Below, piece after piece: positions 7,641 through 13,538 of a DNA stretch of 13,750 nucleotides (position 1 is its first letter; each line of letters opens with the position of its first letter). The notes under the pieces are model-generated. The model had not been told where the DNA came from. It worked only from the letters and a program-made list of their open reading frames with translations, and did not search any database. The position numbers and the translations under genes were made by a program. The stretch is from Prevotella sp. UBA4339. Its GTDB lineage: Bacteria; Bacteroidota; Bacteroidia; Bacteroidales; Bacteroidaceae. The stretch is from contig DGTJ01000036.1 in assembly GCA_002393725.1 (NCBI GenBank), positions 19,917 to 33,666 on the forward strand, written 5' to 3'.

Positions 7641-8540
7641 TTATTTCTCCTTTGCGGTGACGACAGTGACGATATAGGCACTGAGGAGAACGAGAATGCC
7701 GGCAATTGGCTTGTCCCAGGTGAGGATGTCCTGCCCGAGGATGATGGCAATCACTGAGGCGACGACGGGCTGCAGGTTGGTATAGATAGAGACCGTCGTG
7801 GCCTGCAGGTACTTCATCGCGAAGGGGATGAGGAAATAGCCGAGGGCCGTAGCACCAAGTACGATGAAAGCCATCTCGAGCACGCCGTCCCAACCCCAGG
7901 CTGCCGTATAAAGAGCGTTCTGGGAGAGTTCAGGCAGGGCGATGGGAACAGTGGCAATAGCGGAGATCAGGAAGACATACTTCATCTGCGTGACGGGCGA
8001 ATACTTCTCTGCCACCTTGCGTGTGATAATAAGGTAGATAGCCCACGTCAGCACACTGAGCAATGCCAGCGCGATGCCTATCAGGTCGTTCTTGCCAGAC
8101 CCCATCGACTGACTCATCAGCACCATCAGCACGGCACCGGCGATGCCCAGCAGCACGCCCAGCGACTTCATTGGCGTAATCCGCTCACCAATCGTCAGAG
8201 CCGCACAGAGCATCACGGCAACAGGCGTCAGCGTAGCTATCAGCGAGAAATAGATGGGACTGGTGAAGTCGAGTGCCCAGGCCGTCAGCGTCTGAGAGAT
8301 GACGAAACCCAGCAGACCGCCGATGAGGATGGTGACGAGATCACGCTTCTCCACATGCTCCTTCGGCATGAAGGCAGCAATGAGCCAGAACACAAGACAG
8401 GCTCCCAGCGAGCGCGAGGCCATATAGCCCATAGGCGTGACCCAGGAGTCGAGCAAGAGTTTGGTGACAGGGACACCCAGTCCGAAGATTGTGTTAGCGA
8501 GAAAGATGGCGCTGTGCGCCTGTAGTTTCTTATTTTCCAT
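7641..8540 (-). CDS. EamA/DMT-family transporter (RhaT/RarD-like permease)
   Basis: A 299-residue inner-membrane permease of the drug/metabolite transporter superfamily. Ten hydrophobic helices fall in two five-helix EamA repeats. The conserved end of helix 4 and the following turn are visible in the first repeat (SLIATLTPVAV...TIGERI) and the matching part of the second (NLQPVVASVIAIILGQDIL). The start is taken as the ATG at 8540-8538 (MENKKLQ...). A TTG at 8573 would add 11 residues but leaves the first helix oddly placed. The gene lies 45 bp downstream of the phosphatase gene on the same strand with no promoter seen between them, so the two are probably co-transcribed. The substrate cannot be predicted; amino acids and other small metabolites are common for the family. 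Confidence 0.88.
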   Translation of the reverse strand: MENKKLQAHSAIFLANTIFGLGVPVTKLLLDSWVTPMGYMASRSLGACLVFWLIAAFMPKEHVEKRDLVTILIGGLLGFVISQTLTAWALDFTSPIYFSLIATLTPVAVMLCAALTIGERITPMKSLGVLLGIAGAVLMVLMSQSMGSGKNDLIGIALALLSVLTWAIYLIITRKVAEKYSPVTQMKYVFLISAIATVPIALPELSQNALYTAAWGWDGVLEMAFIVLGATALGYFLIPFAMKYLQATTVSIYTNLQPVVASVIAIILGQDILTWDKPIAGILVLLSAYIVTVVTAKEK

Positions 8541-8585
8541 TATTGTACTTTTGATGATTTCTTCTGATAGCAAGCGAGCCGGTAT

Positions 8586-10613
8586 TCAGCCAGGCGTGAG
8601 CGTGAGCCTGATACACATCATCGTCAAGTCGTCGTTGGGCTCGGCAGCCTGACGGTGATGGCTCACCTCTGCCTTGAAAGCATCGATCACCTGACGGGCA
8701 TTCTCGAACGTTCTGGAGCGAAGGATGTTGAGCAGCCGCTCGTTGCCAAACTGCTCCTGCTGTTCGTTCTCCGCCTCGTTCAGACCGTCGGTATAGATGA
8801 ATAGCGGACGGTCGAGAACCGATTCCAGCACCTCGCCCTCGAACTCCAGCTCAGGCCAGAGACCGATGGGAGCGTTGGACTTCATCTCCATGAACTCACC
8901 TGCCAGCACCGGCGGATTATGTCCAGCATTGCAGAAGTCCAAATGCCCTGTCATCAGGTCAGCCAGTCCGATAAACATCGTGACGAACATCCCCTGTTCG
9001 TTATCCTCCGAGAGGGCTTTGTTCATCTGTGTGGCGATGTCGGCAGGCAGCATACCCTGCGAGGCGAACGTTCTGAAGAGCCTCGTGCTTTGGGCCATGA
9101 AGAGCGAGGCTGGCACACTCTTTCCCGACACATCGCCCACACAAAAGTAGAGCCTGTCGCCCTGCAGAACATAATTGTAAAGATCACCGCCAACCTCCCT
9201 GGCTGGTTCCATAAAGGCATACATATCCAGACCCACGCGCTGTGGGAACTCTCTTGGCACCATCGACATCTGAATATTGCGGGCGATGCGCAACTCATTC
9301 TCGATGCGCTCCTTGACGGCATTCAGCTCCGACAGCATCTTGGCTGCCTTGCGACGGTGCAGCGTATATACCACAAAGAACACCGACACTAACACAAATG
9401 CCACAGCCATACCTATCAGCCGTTGCATTGTCAGTTCCGCATGTTGTTTGGCTATCTGCGCCTCTTTCTCCTGTGTCTCGTAGATCACAGCCAGCTCAGA
9501 GGCGTCGTTTTTTCGCTGAATCATATCCACCGTGTCGAGCATCTCCACGATGCGCCCAGCCGTCACCAGTGCCTTCTGCTGTCTGCCGGACTTCAATTCA
9601 GCGAGGAACCGCGAGCCCAGGCTTGACTTCAGATATTCCATCGAGATGGGCACATTCTGGGCCCTGTCAAGCGAGTCGAGGGCTGCCTGCAGTCGTTCCA
9701 GGTCATCCCAACGGTCCGACTCCTCAAAATAGACTGCCTTATCCAACAATCCGTTACCCGTATTGGCATAATTATATGTCAGGAACTTCCGATAAGCCAG
9801 GTCCGCCTCCTTTCGGTTATGCTTGGCAGAGAGCACGATGGCACGATTGACAGCCAGACGCGCCTGCAACTCATCAGCTCTGGCATCCGTACACTCTGGA
9901 AAGGCTACAGCCCTGCCCACTGCCTCACCCATCCGCTGGAGCCATAGCTCGGCACCTGCCACATCGTGGGCACTATTGTATTCCACTAGGATATTATTGG
10001 CAATACCAGCCATCGCGTCCGCAGTCACATAGCTCGTGCCGTCAATAGCCTGCTCCTGTAGCGTCCGATAAGCCATGTTGAAATTCTTCTCCGCCTCCGA
10101 CTTTCGCCCCAGCCACAGCTGACAGGTTCCTATCTGCGCCAGCAGTCGCGAGGCGAAGCGTGCGGCATCGGCATCATCCAATGTCCGCGCAACGGCATAG
10201 GCATCAGTCACGAGAGCCAGCTGACCCTCGATGTCACCTTTCGTACTGAGGATTGCACCCATATCCGTACAGGCATGAACGAACTCCACGGGGTAGTCCC
10301 TGCGGAAATCCTCCGATGCGAATGCCTTCTTATAGTAGTATTCAGCAGTGCGGTTGTGCTCCAGATACTGATAGGCACTACCTCGCCAGGCATTCGCCAA
10401 GTCCTCGGAGATGCTTTTGGTCAGCTCTAGACTGTCCACAATCTCGAGCGCATAATAATAATCGCCTGCCAGAATGGCTTCGTCAAAGAGCCGCTCCTGT
10501 GTCGTTTGCAAGGTGTCTTGGTCATGATGCTTTGCAGACTGGTGCCCCGAACAGCCACATAGCGCAACGGCCAACAAGCAAAGCAACAGTTTCTTAAGCA
10601 TCATTACTTTCAT
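8586..10613 (-). CDS. Membrane-anchored SpoIIE-type protein phosphatase with TPR-like sensor region
   Basis: A 675-residue signalling protein. Residues 1-21 are a signal peptide ending in a plausible lipobox (L18-C-G-C21). Residues about 35-390 are helical with repeated TPR-like units (for example 76-102 and 153-184) and would lie outside the cytoplasm. One membrane helix spans about 399-418, then a short coiled coil (425-448) leads to a PP2C/SpoIIE/RsbU phosphatase domain. Metal-binding motifs are present: GGD at 475-477, GDVSGK at 493-498, AGHNPP at 563-568, TDG at 608-610 and NDD at 660-662. Such enzymes dephosphorylate serine or threonine on anti-sigma-factor antagonists; no partner switch gene is in the window. 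ATGs at codons 1, 4 and 5 are all possible starts. It heads an operon with the EamA transporter, and a consensus promoter lies upstream. Confidence 0.88.
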   Translation of the reverse strand: MKVMMLKKLLLCLLAVALCGCSGHQSAKHHDQDTLQTTQERLFDEAILAGDYYYALEIVDSLELTKSISEDLANAWRGSAYQYLEHNRTAEYYYKKAFASEDFRRDYPVEFVHACTDMGAILSTKGDIEGQLALVTDAYAVARTLDDADAARFASRLLAQIGTCQLWLGRKSEAEKNFNMAYRTLQEQAIDGTSYVTADAMAGIANNILVEYNSAHDVAGAELWLQRMGEAVGRAVAFPECTDARADELQARLAVNRAIVLSAKHNRKEADLAYRKFLTYNYANTGNGLLDKAVYFEESDRWDDLERLQAALDSLDRAQNVPISMEYLKSSLGSRFLAELKSGRQQKALVTAGRIVEMLDTVDMIQRKNDASELAVIYETQEKEAQIAKQHAELTMQRLIGMAVAFVLVSVFFVVYTLHRRKAAKMLSELNAVKERIENELRIARNIQMSMVPREFPQRVGLDMYAFMEPAREVGGDLYNYVLQGDRLYFCVGDVSGKSVPASLFMAQSTRLFRTFASQGMLPADIATQMNKALSEDNEQGMFVTMFIGLADLMTGHLDFCNAGHNPPVLAGEFMEMKSNAPIGLWPELEFEGEVLESVLDRPLFIYTDGLNEAENEQQEQFGNERLLNILRSRTFENARQVIDAFKAEVSHHRQAAEPNDDLTMMCIRLTLTPG

Positions 10614-10646
10614 ATGTCATTTATGTATTTTAGTTCTAACTGCCTG

Positions 10647-10678
10647 CAAAGATACGAAATATCTCCAGAATATCCAAA
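10647..10678 (-). promoter_or_regulatory. Bacteroidota promoter for the phosphatase-transporter operon
   Basis: On the minus strand, -33 TTTG (10678-10675), a 20-bp spacer and -7 TATCTTTG (10654-10647) match the consensus. The predicted start near 10640 gives a leader of about 27 bases. A second -7-like box, TACCTTTG at 10735-10728, lies farther upstream but lacks a good -33 box. Confidence 0.7.
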
Positions 10679-10796
10679 AACTTCTTCATTGTTTGTTTCA
10701 TTTAATGTCTTATTCGTCATTTTTGCGCAAAGGTACGCAGAACTCTCGGGGTAACTTGCCAAGCCAAGAATGCCGATGTGCAGAGTGTAGTAATAA

Positions 10797-10832
10797 GGTG
10801 AGGTGTTGATGAAAAGACCTCACCAACACCTC
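10797..10832 (-). terminator. Two mutually exclusive hairpins after hepT; possible terminator
   Basis: GGTGAGGT (10797-10804) pairs with ACCTCACC (10817-10824), or GAGGTGTTG (10800-10808) pairs with CAACACCTC (10824-10832). The pairings share bases and cannot coexist. The position 28 bp beyond the hepT stop suggests transcript termination, but no long T-run follows on the minus strand. The rest of 10614-10859 holds only the promoter described separately and a TTTGCGCAAA palindrome at 10722-10731. Confidence 0.4.
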
Positions 10833-10859
10833 ATATAATATTCATATACTTTTGAACGT

Positions 10860-11216
10860 TTATAAATTATTATTTAATTCGCGAATATACTTTGTAACTT
10901 CGCTCTTCAACAAAGGTAAATCATTGATGTAAGTGTCCCAAACCAAAGCCGCATTAGTTGTGATATAGCCATGCACCAGCGCATTGCGCATATCTACTAT
11001 ATCACGCCAAGGCACATCGGGATGGTTCTCGCGGAATGCTTTTGTCAAAAGATTAGCAGCTTCGCCTATAATCATGATGTTGTAAACTACAGCATGAAAG
11101 CACATGATATCAGCCTTCATATCCTCAAACGACTTCCCCTTGAGGAACGCATTGATATGCTCTATACACTCATCGATATGCCGAAGACGGTCTATATCTC
11201 TAATTGCTTCTCTCAT
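10860..11216 (-). CDS. hepT: HepT-type toxin (HEPN-domain RNase, DUF86)
   Basis: This 118-residue helical HEPN protein is the toxin of an MntA-HepT system. HepT cleaves RNA and is silenced when MntA adds AMP groups to its active-site tyrosine. The catalytic RX4HXY motif is intact as R77-N-A-L-V-H82-G-Y84, so both the ribonuclease pair and the target tyrosine are present. Length and the final helix match the family. The ATG at 11216 lies inside the end of the antitoxin gene, with a 17-base overlap (11200-11216). Antitoxin-first order with overlap is normal for this module. No sign of decay is visible. Confidence 0.88.
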   Translation of the reverse strand: MREAIRDIDRLRHIDECIEHINAFLKGKSFEDMKADIMCFHAVVYNIMIIGEAANLLTKAFRENHPDVPWRDIVDMRNALVHGYITTNAALVWDTYINDLPLLKSEVTKYIRELNNNL

Positions 11217-11499
11217 AGATAACTTTTAAGTCACGAATTGCAGTCTTTTGTACAGCGGGGCGAAGAGTGCCTTCTTCAACAAGGTCTACTTTGCAACCCA
11301 GTATTTCTTCCAGCTCGCGGTGCATACGAATATAGGCAAACAGCCCAATCGGTATACTGCGGTCAAACTTGACAAGCAGATCCACATCTGAGTCCTCACG
11401 CTGCTCGCCACGCGAATAGGAGCCAAAGAGCCATGCTTTCAAGACAGGCTGTGTCTTGAAGTATTCGGCTATCTGTTGTGCCATTGCTTGTGTACTCAT
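11200..11499 (-). CDS. mntA: MntA-type nucleotidyltransferase antitoxin
   Basis: A 99-residue minimal nucleotidyltransferase that should neutralise HepT by AMPylating its active-site tyrosine. The signature GSX10DXD is complete: G26-S27, ten residues, then D38-V-D40. A third acidic residue, D72 in CKVDL, is placed as expected. The ATG at 11499-11497 is preferred over an in-frame TTG at 11508, because a consensus-like promoter places the transcript start near 11518. An alternative ATG at 11484 would shorten the protein by five residues. The gene overlaps hepT by 17 bases, so translation is coupled. Confidence 0.87.
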   Translation of the reverse strand: MSTQAMAQQIAEYFKTQPVLKAWLFGSYSRGEQREDSDVDLLVKFDRSIPIGLFAYIRMHRELEEILGCKVDLVEEGTLRPAVQKTAIRDLKVIYERSN

Positions 11500-11524
11500 T
11501 GTCGTCAATTATTGAATCTCGCTG

Positions 11525-11554
11525 CAAATATACGAAAATAATCTGAATTGCCAA
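11525..11554 (-). promoter_or_regulatory. Bacteroidota promoter for mntA-hepT
   Basis: On the minus strand, -7 TATATTTG (11532-11525) is preceded by a TTG at 11554-11552, 19 bp upstream. The predicted start near 11518 gives a leader of about 19 bases. No operator-like inverted repeat overlaps it. Confidence 0.6.
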
Positions 11555-11576
11555 CAAAAAAGGAACAAGAATTTAG

Positions 11577-11609
11577 CAAAAGACCTCGCTTTCTCACTCA
11601 GGAGGCCTT
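11577..11609 (-). terminator. Possible terminator of a minus-strand RNA upstream of mntA
   Basis: On the minus strand, AAGGCCTC (11609-11602) can pair with GAGGTCTT (11587-11580), with one G-U pair and a 14-base loop, and it runs straight into TTTT. It lies upstream of the mntA promoter, so it would end a transcript coming from the 11600-11840 region. The stem is short and the T-run is only four bases. Confidence 0.35.
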
Positions 11610-11701
11610 ACCTGCTGAAACGGGAGTACTGGATAAAAGGGGAAGAGATACGGGAGAAAAGGGAAAAAGGTACTGGGTAACATGGAGAAAGGTACTGGGT
11701 A
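11609..11701. repeat. Tandem repeat with exact 22-bp period
   Basis: Units start with TAC at 11627, 11649, 11671 and 11693, always 22 bases apart. The first three full units match each other at 15-17 of 22 positions. The fourth matches for its first nine bases (TACTGGGTA) and then ends in the GC-rich element. A shortened 18-bp unit may start at 11609. The 14-base AAAGGTACTGGGTA is identical at 11666-11679 and 11688-11701. The plus strand is almost all purine plus TAC. No gene covers it, and 22 is not a coding period. Confidence 0.75.
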
Positions 11702-11793
11702 GCTAGATTCGGCCGCCCGCCCTTACATCTTCGGGCGAACGGCCGAATGTCTGTAGGCGAGCGGGCTTGTATGTGCGGGCGGGCGCTAGATTC
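11702..11793. repeat. GC-rich palindromic element flanked by 9-bp direct repeats
   Basis: The direct repeat GCTAGATTC occurs at 11702-11710 and 11785-11793 and brackets a very GC-rich core in otherwise AT-rich intergenic DNA. ATTCGGCCG (11707-11715) pairs with CGGCCGAAT (11740-11748), enclosing CGCCC/GGGCG (11718-11722 with 11733-11737). Alternatively, GCCCGCCC (11715-11722) pairs with GGGCGGGC (11777-11784), and ACAT/ATGT (11725-11728 with 11771-11774) extends it. The two folds cross, so they are alternatives or a pseudoknot. It could be a small non-autonomous mobile element, a REP-like sequence or part of a structured RNA. Confidence 0.6.
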
Positions 11794-11842
11794 CGAGTTT
11801 TATTCCGTAGAGGTATTGGGCACAGCCACTTGCATTTTAGTG

Positions 11843-11874
11843 CAAAAGTACAAAATAACATGGAAGAATCCAAA
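11843..11874 (-). promoter_or_regulatory. Consensus minus-strand promoter facing the repeat region
   Basis: On the minus strand, -33 TTTG (11874-11871), a 20-bp spacer and -7 TACTTTTG (11850-11843) fit the consensus as well as any promoter in this window. No annotated gene starts close downstream: the next minus-strand gene is mntA, over 330 bases away and with its own promoter. A hairpin (ACTTGCA at 11828-11834 with the TGCAA region from 11841) overlaps the -7 box and start point. Confidence 0.5.
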
Positions 11875-11882
11875 TAATTTCG

Positions 11883-11890
11883 TAACTTTG
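11883..11890 (+). promoter_or_regulatory. -7 box for the nitroreductase-fragment transcript
   Basis: TAACTTTG at 11883-11890, in the context CGTAACTTTGCAGC, is the same as at the mfd promoter. The -33 position (about 11860-11863) is a poor match. The predicted start near 11897 lies about 26 bases before the ATG at 11923. It is back to back with the minus-strand promoter at 11843-11874. Confidence 0.55.
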
Positions 11891-11922
11891 CAGCATCTTT
11901 TAATAAATCGGTGTTTTTGAAT

Positions 11923-12567
11923 ATGGAGAATCAACTATCGAAATTGATGGAGCTGGTAGGCGAAGAGGGGCTGAAGTCTTTTGTGCTCGACTACGCAGAT
12001 GAGCACCCGCAGTTCAAGGCTGACCTGACGGCATTTATACACGAGAACTATGTGGGAGAGGACGAAGAGGACATAGACTACCGACAGGAAGTGGAGTGGG
12101 CTTTTGACGAGATACGCGACGAAGGTGACCGCATAGGATACTATGGTGAGCACCTGGTGTTGCTGGCTCAAACACTTGGATTGAACACTTGTTGGGTGGG
12201 ACTAAGCTATAAGAAGATTCCCGACACCTATGTGCTGGAAGAAGGCGAGGTTATCAAGGCGTATATCGCCATCGGCTATGGTGAGACACAAGGCGCGAGC
12301 CATAAGATCAAGACCGTTGAGCAAGTGTCTAATGCCACCGATGTCACGCCCTCGTGGTTCAAGAAGGGAGTGGAAGCGGCCCTGCTTGCCCCAACTGCCG
12401 TGAATCAGCAAAAGTTCTCTTTTGAGTATGTCGGCATGAACAACAATCGCCATCAGGTACGAGCCAAGAAGGGGATTTCCATGATTGGCTATACCCAGAT
12501 GGACTTAGGCATTGCCAAGTATCATTTTGAGTTAGGCGCAGGGAAGGAAAACTTTATTTGGGTTTGA
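11923..12567 (+). pseudogene. Chimeric ORF: acidic N-terminus fused to nitroreductase C-terminal part
   Basis: The 214-residue frame is intact, but the two parts do not belong together. Residues 1 to about 65 are acidic and helical (for example DEHPQFKADLTAFI) and resemble no nitroreductase. From about residue 68 (GDRIGYYGEHLVLLAQTLGL) to the end (HFELGAGKENFIWV) the text fits the C-terminal part of the small TM1586-type nitroreductase family. It includes the NTCWVGLSY, IAIGYGETQG and EAALLAPTAVNQQKF segments. The N-terminal half that would hold the Arg-rich FMN phosphate-binding region is missing, so flavin binding and reduction of a substrate are unlikely. The start is the ATG at 11923; a GTG at 11911 is in frame but less likely. 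A deletion joining two former genes is the simplest reading. A working fusion cannot be excluded, since the frame is open and a promoter is present. Confidence 0.7.
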
Positions 12568-12568
12568 A

Positions 12569-12847
12569 ATTATAAATAGAAACTTCAAGCCGCTGATTAT
12601 GGAGTATATACGGGAGAAGAAGCCTGAACTCACTCCGTTGTATGAGGAAATCTATGTGAAGGGCAAGAGAGACTACTGGGAGCAGTTGAATGTGGAGCTG
12701 AAAGCTTACGCAGAAGGACTTGGCCTTCCGTATGTCCGAGATGATGACAGTTTTAAACGCCCCTTCGATGCTCCTCCCATCGTGGTTAATTATTTCTACC
12801 ATGAAGAGGTAAAGAAATCGGCTAAGGTTAATAACATAGACAAATAA
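12569..12847 (+). pseudogene. 5'-truncated gene remnant, possibly SPL-type radical SAM C-terminus
   Basis: An ATG at 12599 opens 82 codons (MEYIREKKPEL...), but the same frame stays open upstream. The residues before the ATG (NRNFKPLI) look like part of the same protein, so the coding text seems to begin in mid-domain just after the nitroreductase fragment stop. The ending, with RDDDSFKRPFDAPPIVVNYF and then HEEVKKSAK, resembles the C-terminus of spore-photoproduct-lyase-like radical SAM proteins. This is recalled from general familiarity and is uncertain. The CX3CX2C iron-sulfur motif of such enzymes is absent, so the fragment cannot be catalytic. It lies between a chimeric ORF and an intact ACT-domain gene, as expected for a deletion scar. 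A genuine 82-residue protein from the ATG remains possible. Confidence 0.45.
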
Positions 12848-12856
12848 TTTAGCAAT

Positions 12857-13222
12857 ATGATACTTAATATTATTAATGAAGAATTTAGCGTCTGCAAGGT
12901 AGCAGACTATGAGGGAATCGATTTGTCTTCCCCCTATATTTTCATAGGTTCAACGGATGAAGAAAAATCGTTGGTATGTCCAATTCGGTTCGTGCCAGAT
13001 AACACTGTAGAACGTGATGATGGATGGAAAGCATTCCGTATAGAAGGAACGCTGGATTTCTCCCTTATTGGCATTCTTGCTGCTATTTCCAAAGTGCTTG
13101 CAGATGGCGGAATTGGTATTTTCGCAATTTCCACATTCAACACAGATTACGTACTGACAAAGACAGATAACTTTGAACGCGCTATCGGATTGCTTCAATC
13201 CGCTGGCTATACAATCAAGTAA
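12857..13222 (+). CDS. ACT-domain protein (UCP008459/ACT_7-like)
   Basis: A 121-residue soluble protein made of two ACT-like halves, the type usually annotated as ACT-domain-containing protein. ACT domains bind amino acids or other small ligands and usually regulate metabolism. The C-terminal half is typical: LDFSLIGILAAISKVLADGG, then IGIFAISTFNTDYVL and a final helix ERAIGLLQSAGY. The N-terminal half contains EEFSVCKV and ERDDGWKAFRIEG. Length and both halves are complete, so it looks functional. The ATG at 12857 follows the preceding remnant by 9 bases and no separate promoter is seen. The base composition looks more AT-rich than that of the genes left of 10600. The ligand and target are unknown. 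Confidence 0.75.
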   Translation: MILNIINEEFSVCKVADYEGIDLSSPYIFIGSTDEEKSLVCPIRFVPDNTVERDDGWKAFRIEGTLDFSLIGILAAISKVLADGGIGIFAISTFNTDYVLTKTDNFERAIGLLQSAGYTIK

Positions 13223-13262
13223 ATTCCAATTTAACGAACAGGAAATAATCGTAAATACGCAA

Positions 13263-13490
13263 ATGATTAAGGATATTGTATTAGTCGGAATAAGCAGTGG
13301 TATAGGCGGCGGCGATTATACTTACAACGACATCACCATGACAATAATGATGAGGGGTGAAAGGCGAAGGGTAGGCGACGGAACGTCGGGAATGGGTACG
13401 TTCACCATGAAGGATTGGGATGACATCATCCACGAACTGCAACAGTTCTGGTGGCATGATGACATCAAGGAGGATGACATGATGGAATAG
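13263..13490 (+). CDS. Small protein of unknown function
   Basis: A 75-residue frame from the ATG at 13263 (MIKDIVLVGISSGIGGG...). The frame is open farther upstream to 13173, but that would overlap the ACT gene by 50 bases, so the ATG at 13263 is preferred. The N-terminal part is glycine-rich and hydrophobic, the middle basic (RGERRRVGDG), and the end acidic with two Trp (QFWWHDD...EDDMME). There is no signal peptide or clear membrane helix. I do not recognise the family. It lies 40 bp after the ACT gene on the same strand and may be co-transcribed. It could also be a remnant of a longer gene. Confidence 0.5.
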   Translation: MIKDIVLVGISSGIGGGDYTYNDITMTIMMRGERRRVGDGTSGMGTFTMKDWDDIIHELQQFWWHDDIKEDDMME

Positions 13491-13495
13491 GGCAA

Positions 13496-13533
13496 TTTTT
13501 CACGGAAAACGTGCAGAATGTGCTTCTTTTTTT
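13496..13533 (+). terminator. Weak candidate terminator after the small protein gene
   Basis: CACG (13501-13504) pairs with CGTG (13510-13513) over a 5-base loop, extended after one mismatch by TTTT/AGAA. A run of seven T follows at 13527-13533. The gap between stem and T-run is longer than usual, so support is limited. Confidence 0.35.
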
Positions 13534-13538
13534 CTTAA

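Noticed and set aside
8541..8573. TTG start adding 11 residues to the EamA transporter
   Set aside because: The ATG at 8540 gives the usual short N-terminus before helix 1.
10722..10731. TTTGCGCAAA palindrome as an operator
   Set aside because: A single 10-bp palindrome with no second copy or clear promoter overlap is too weak to call.
11594..11683. Minus-strand 29-codon ORF rich in Pro and Phe within the 22-bp repeats
   Set aside because: It results from pyrimidine-rich repeat DNA. There is no other sign of coding, though it would lie on the candidate small RNA.
11609..11701. CRISPR array
   Set aside because: Units are contiguous without unique spacers, degenerate and only 22 bp long; no cas genes are present.
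13173..13262. Upstream ATG at 13173 for the small protein
   Set aside because: It would overlap the clear C-terminus of the ACT-domain gene by 50 bases; the residues it adds look like out-of-frame text.
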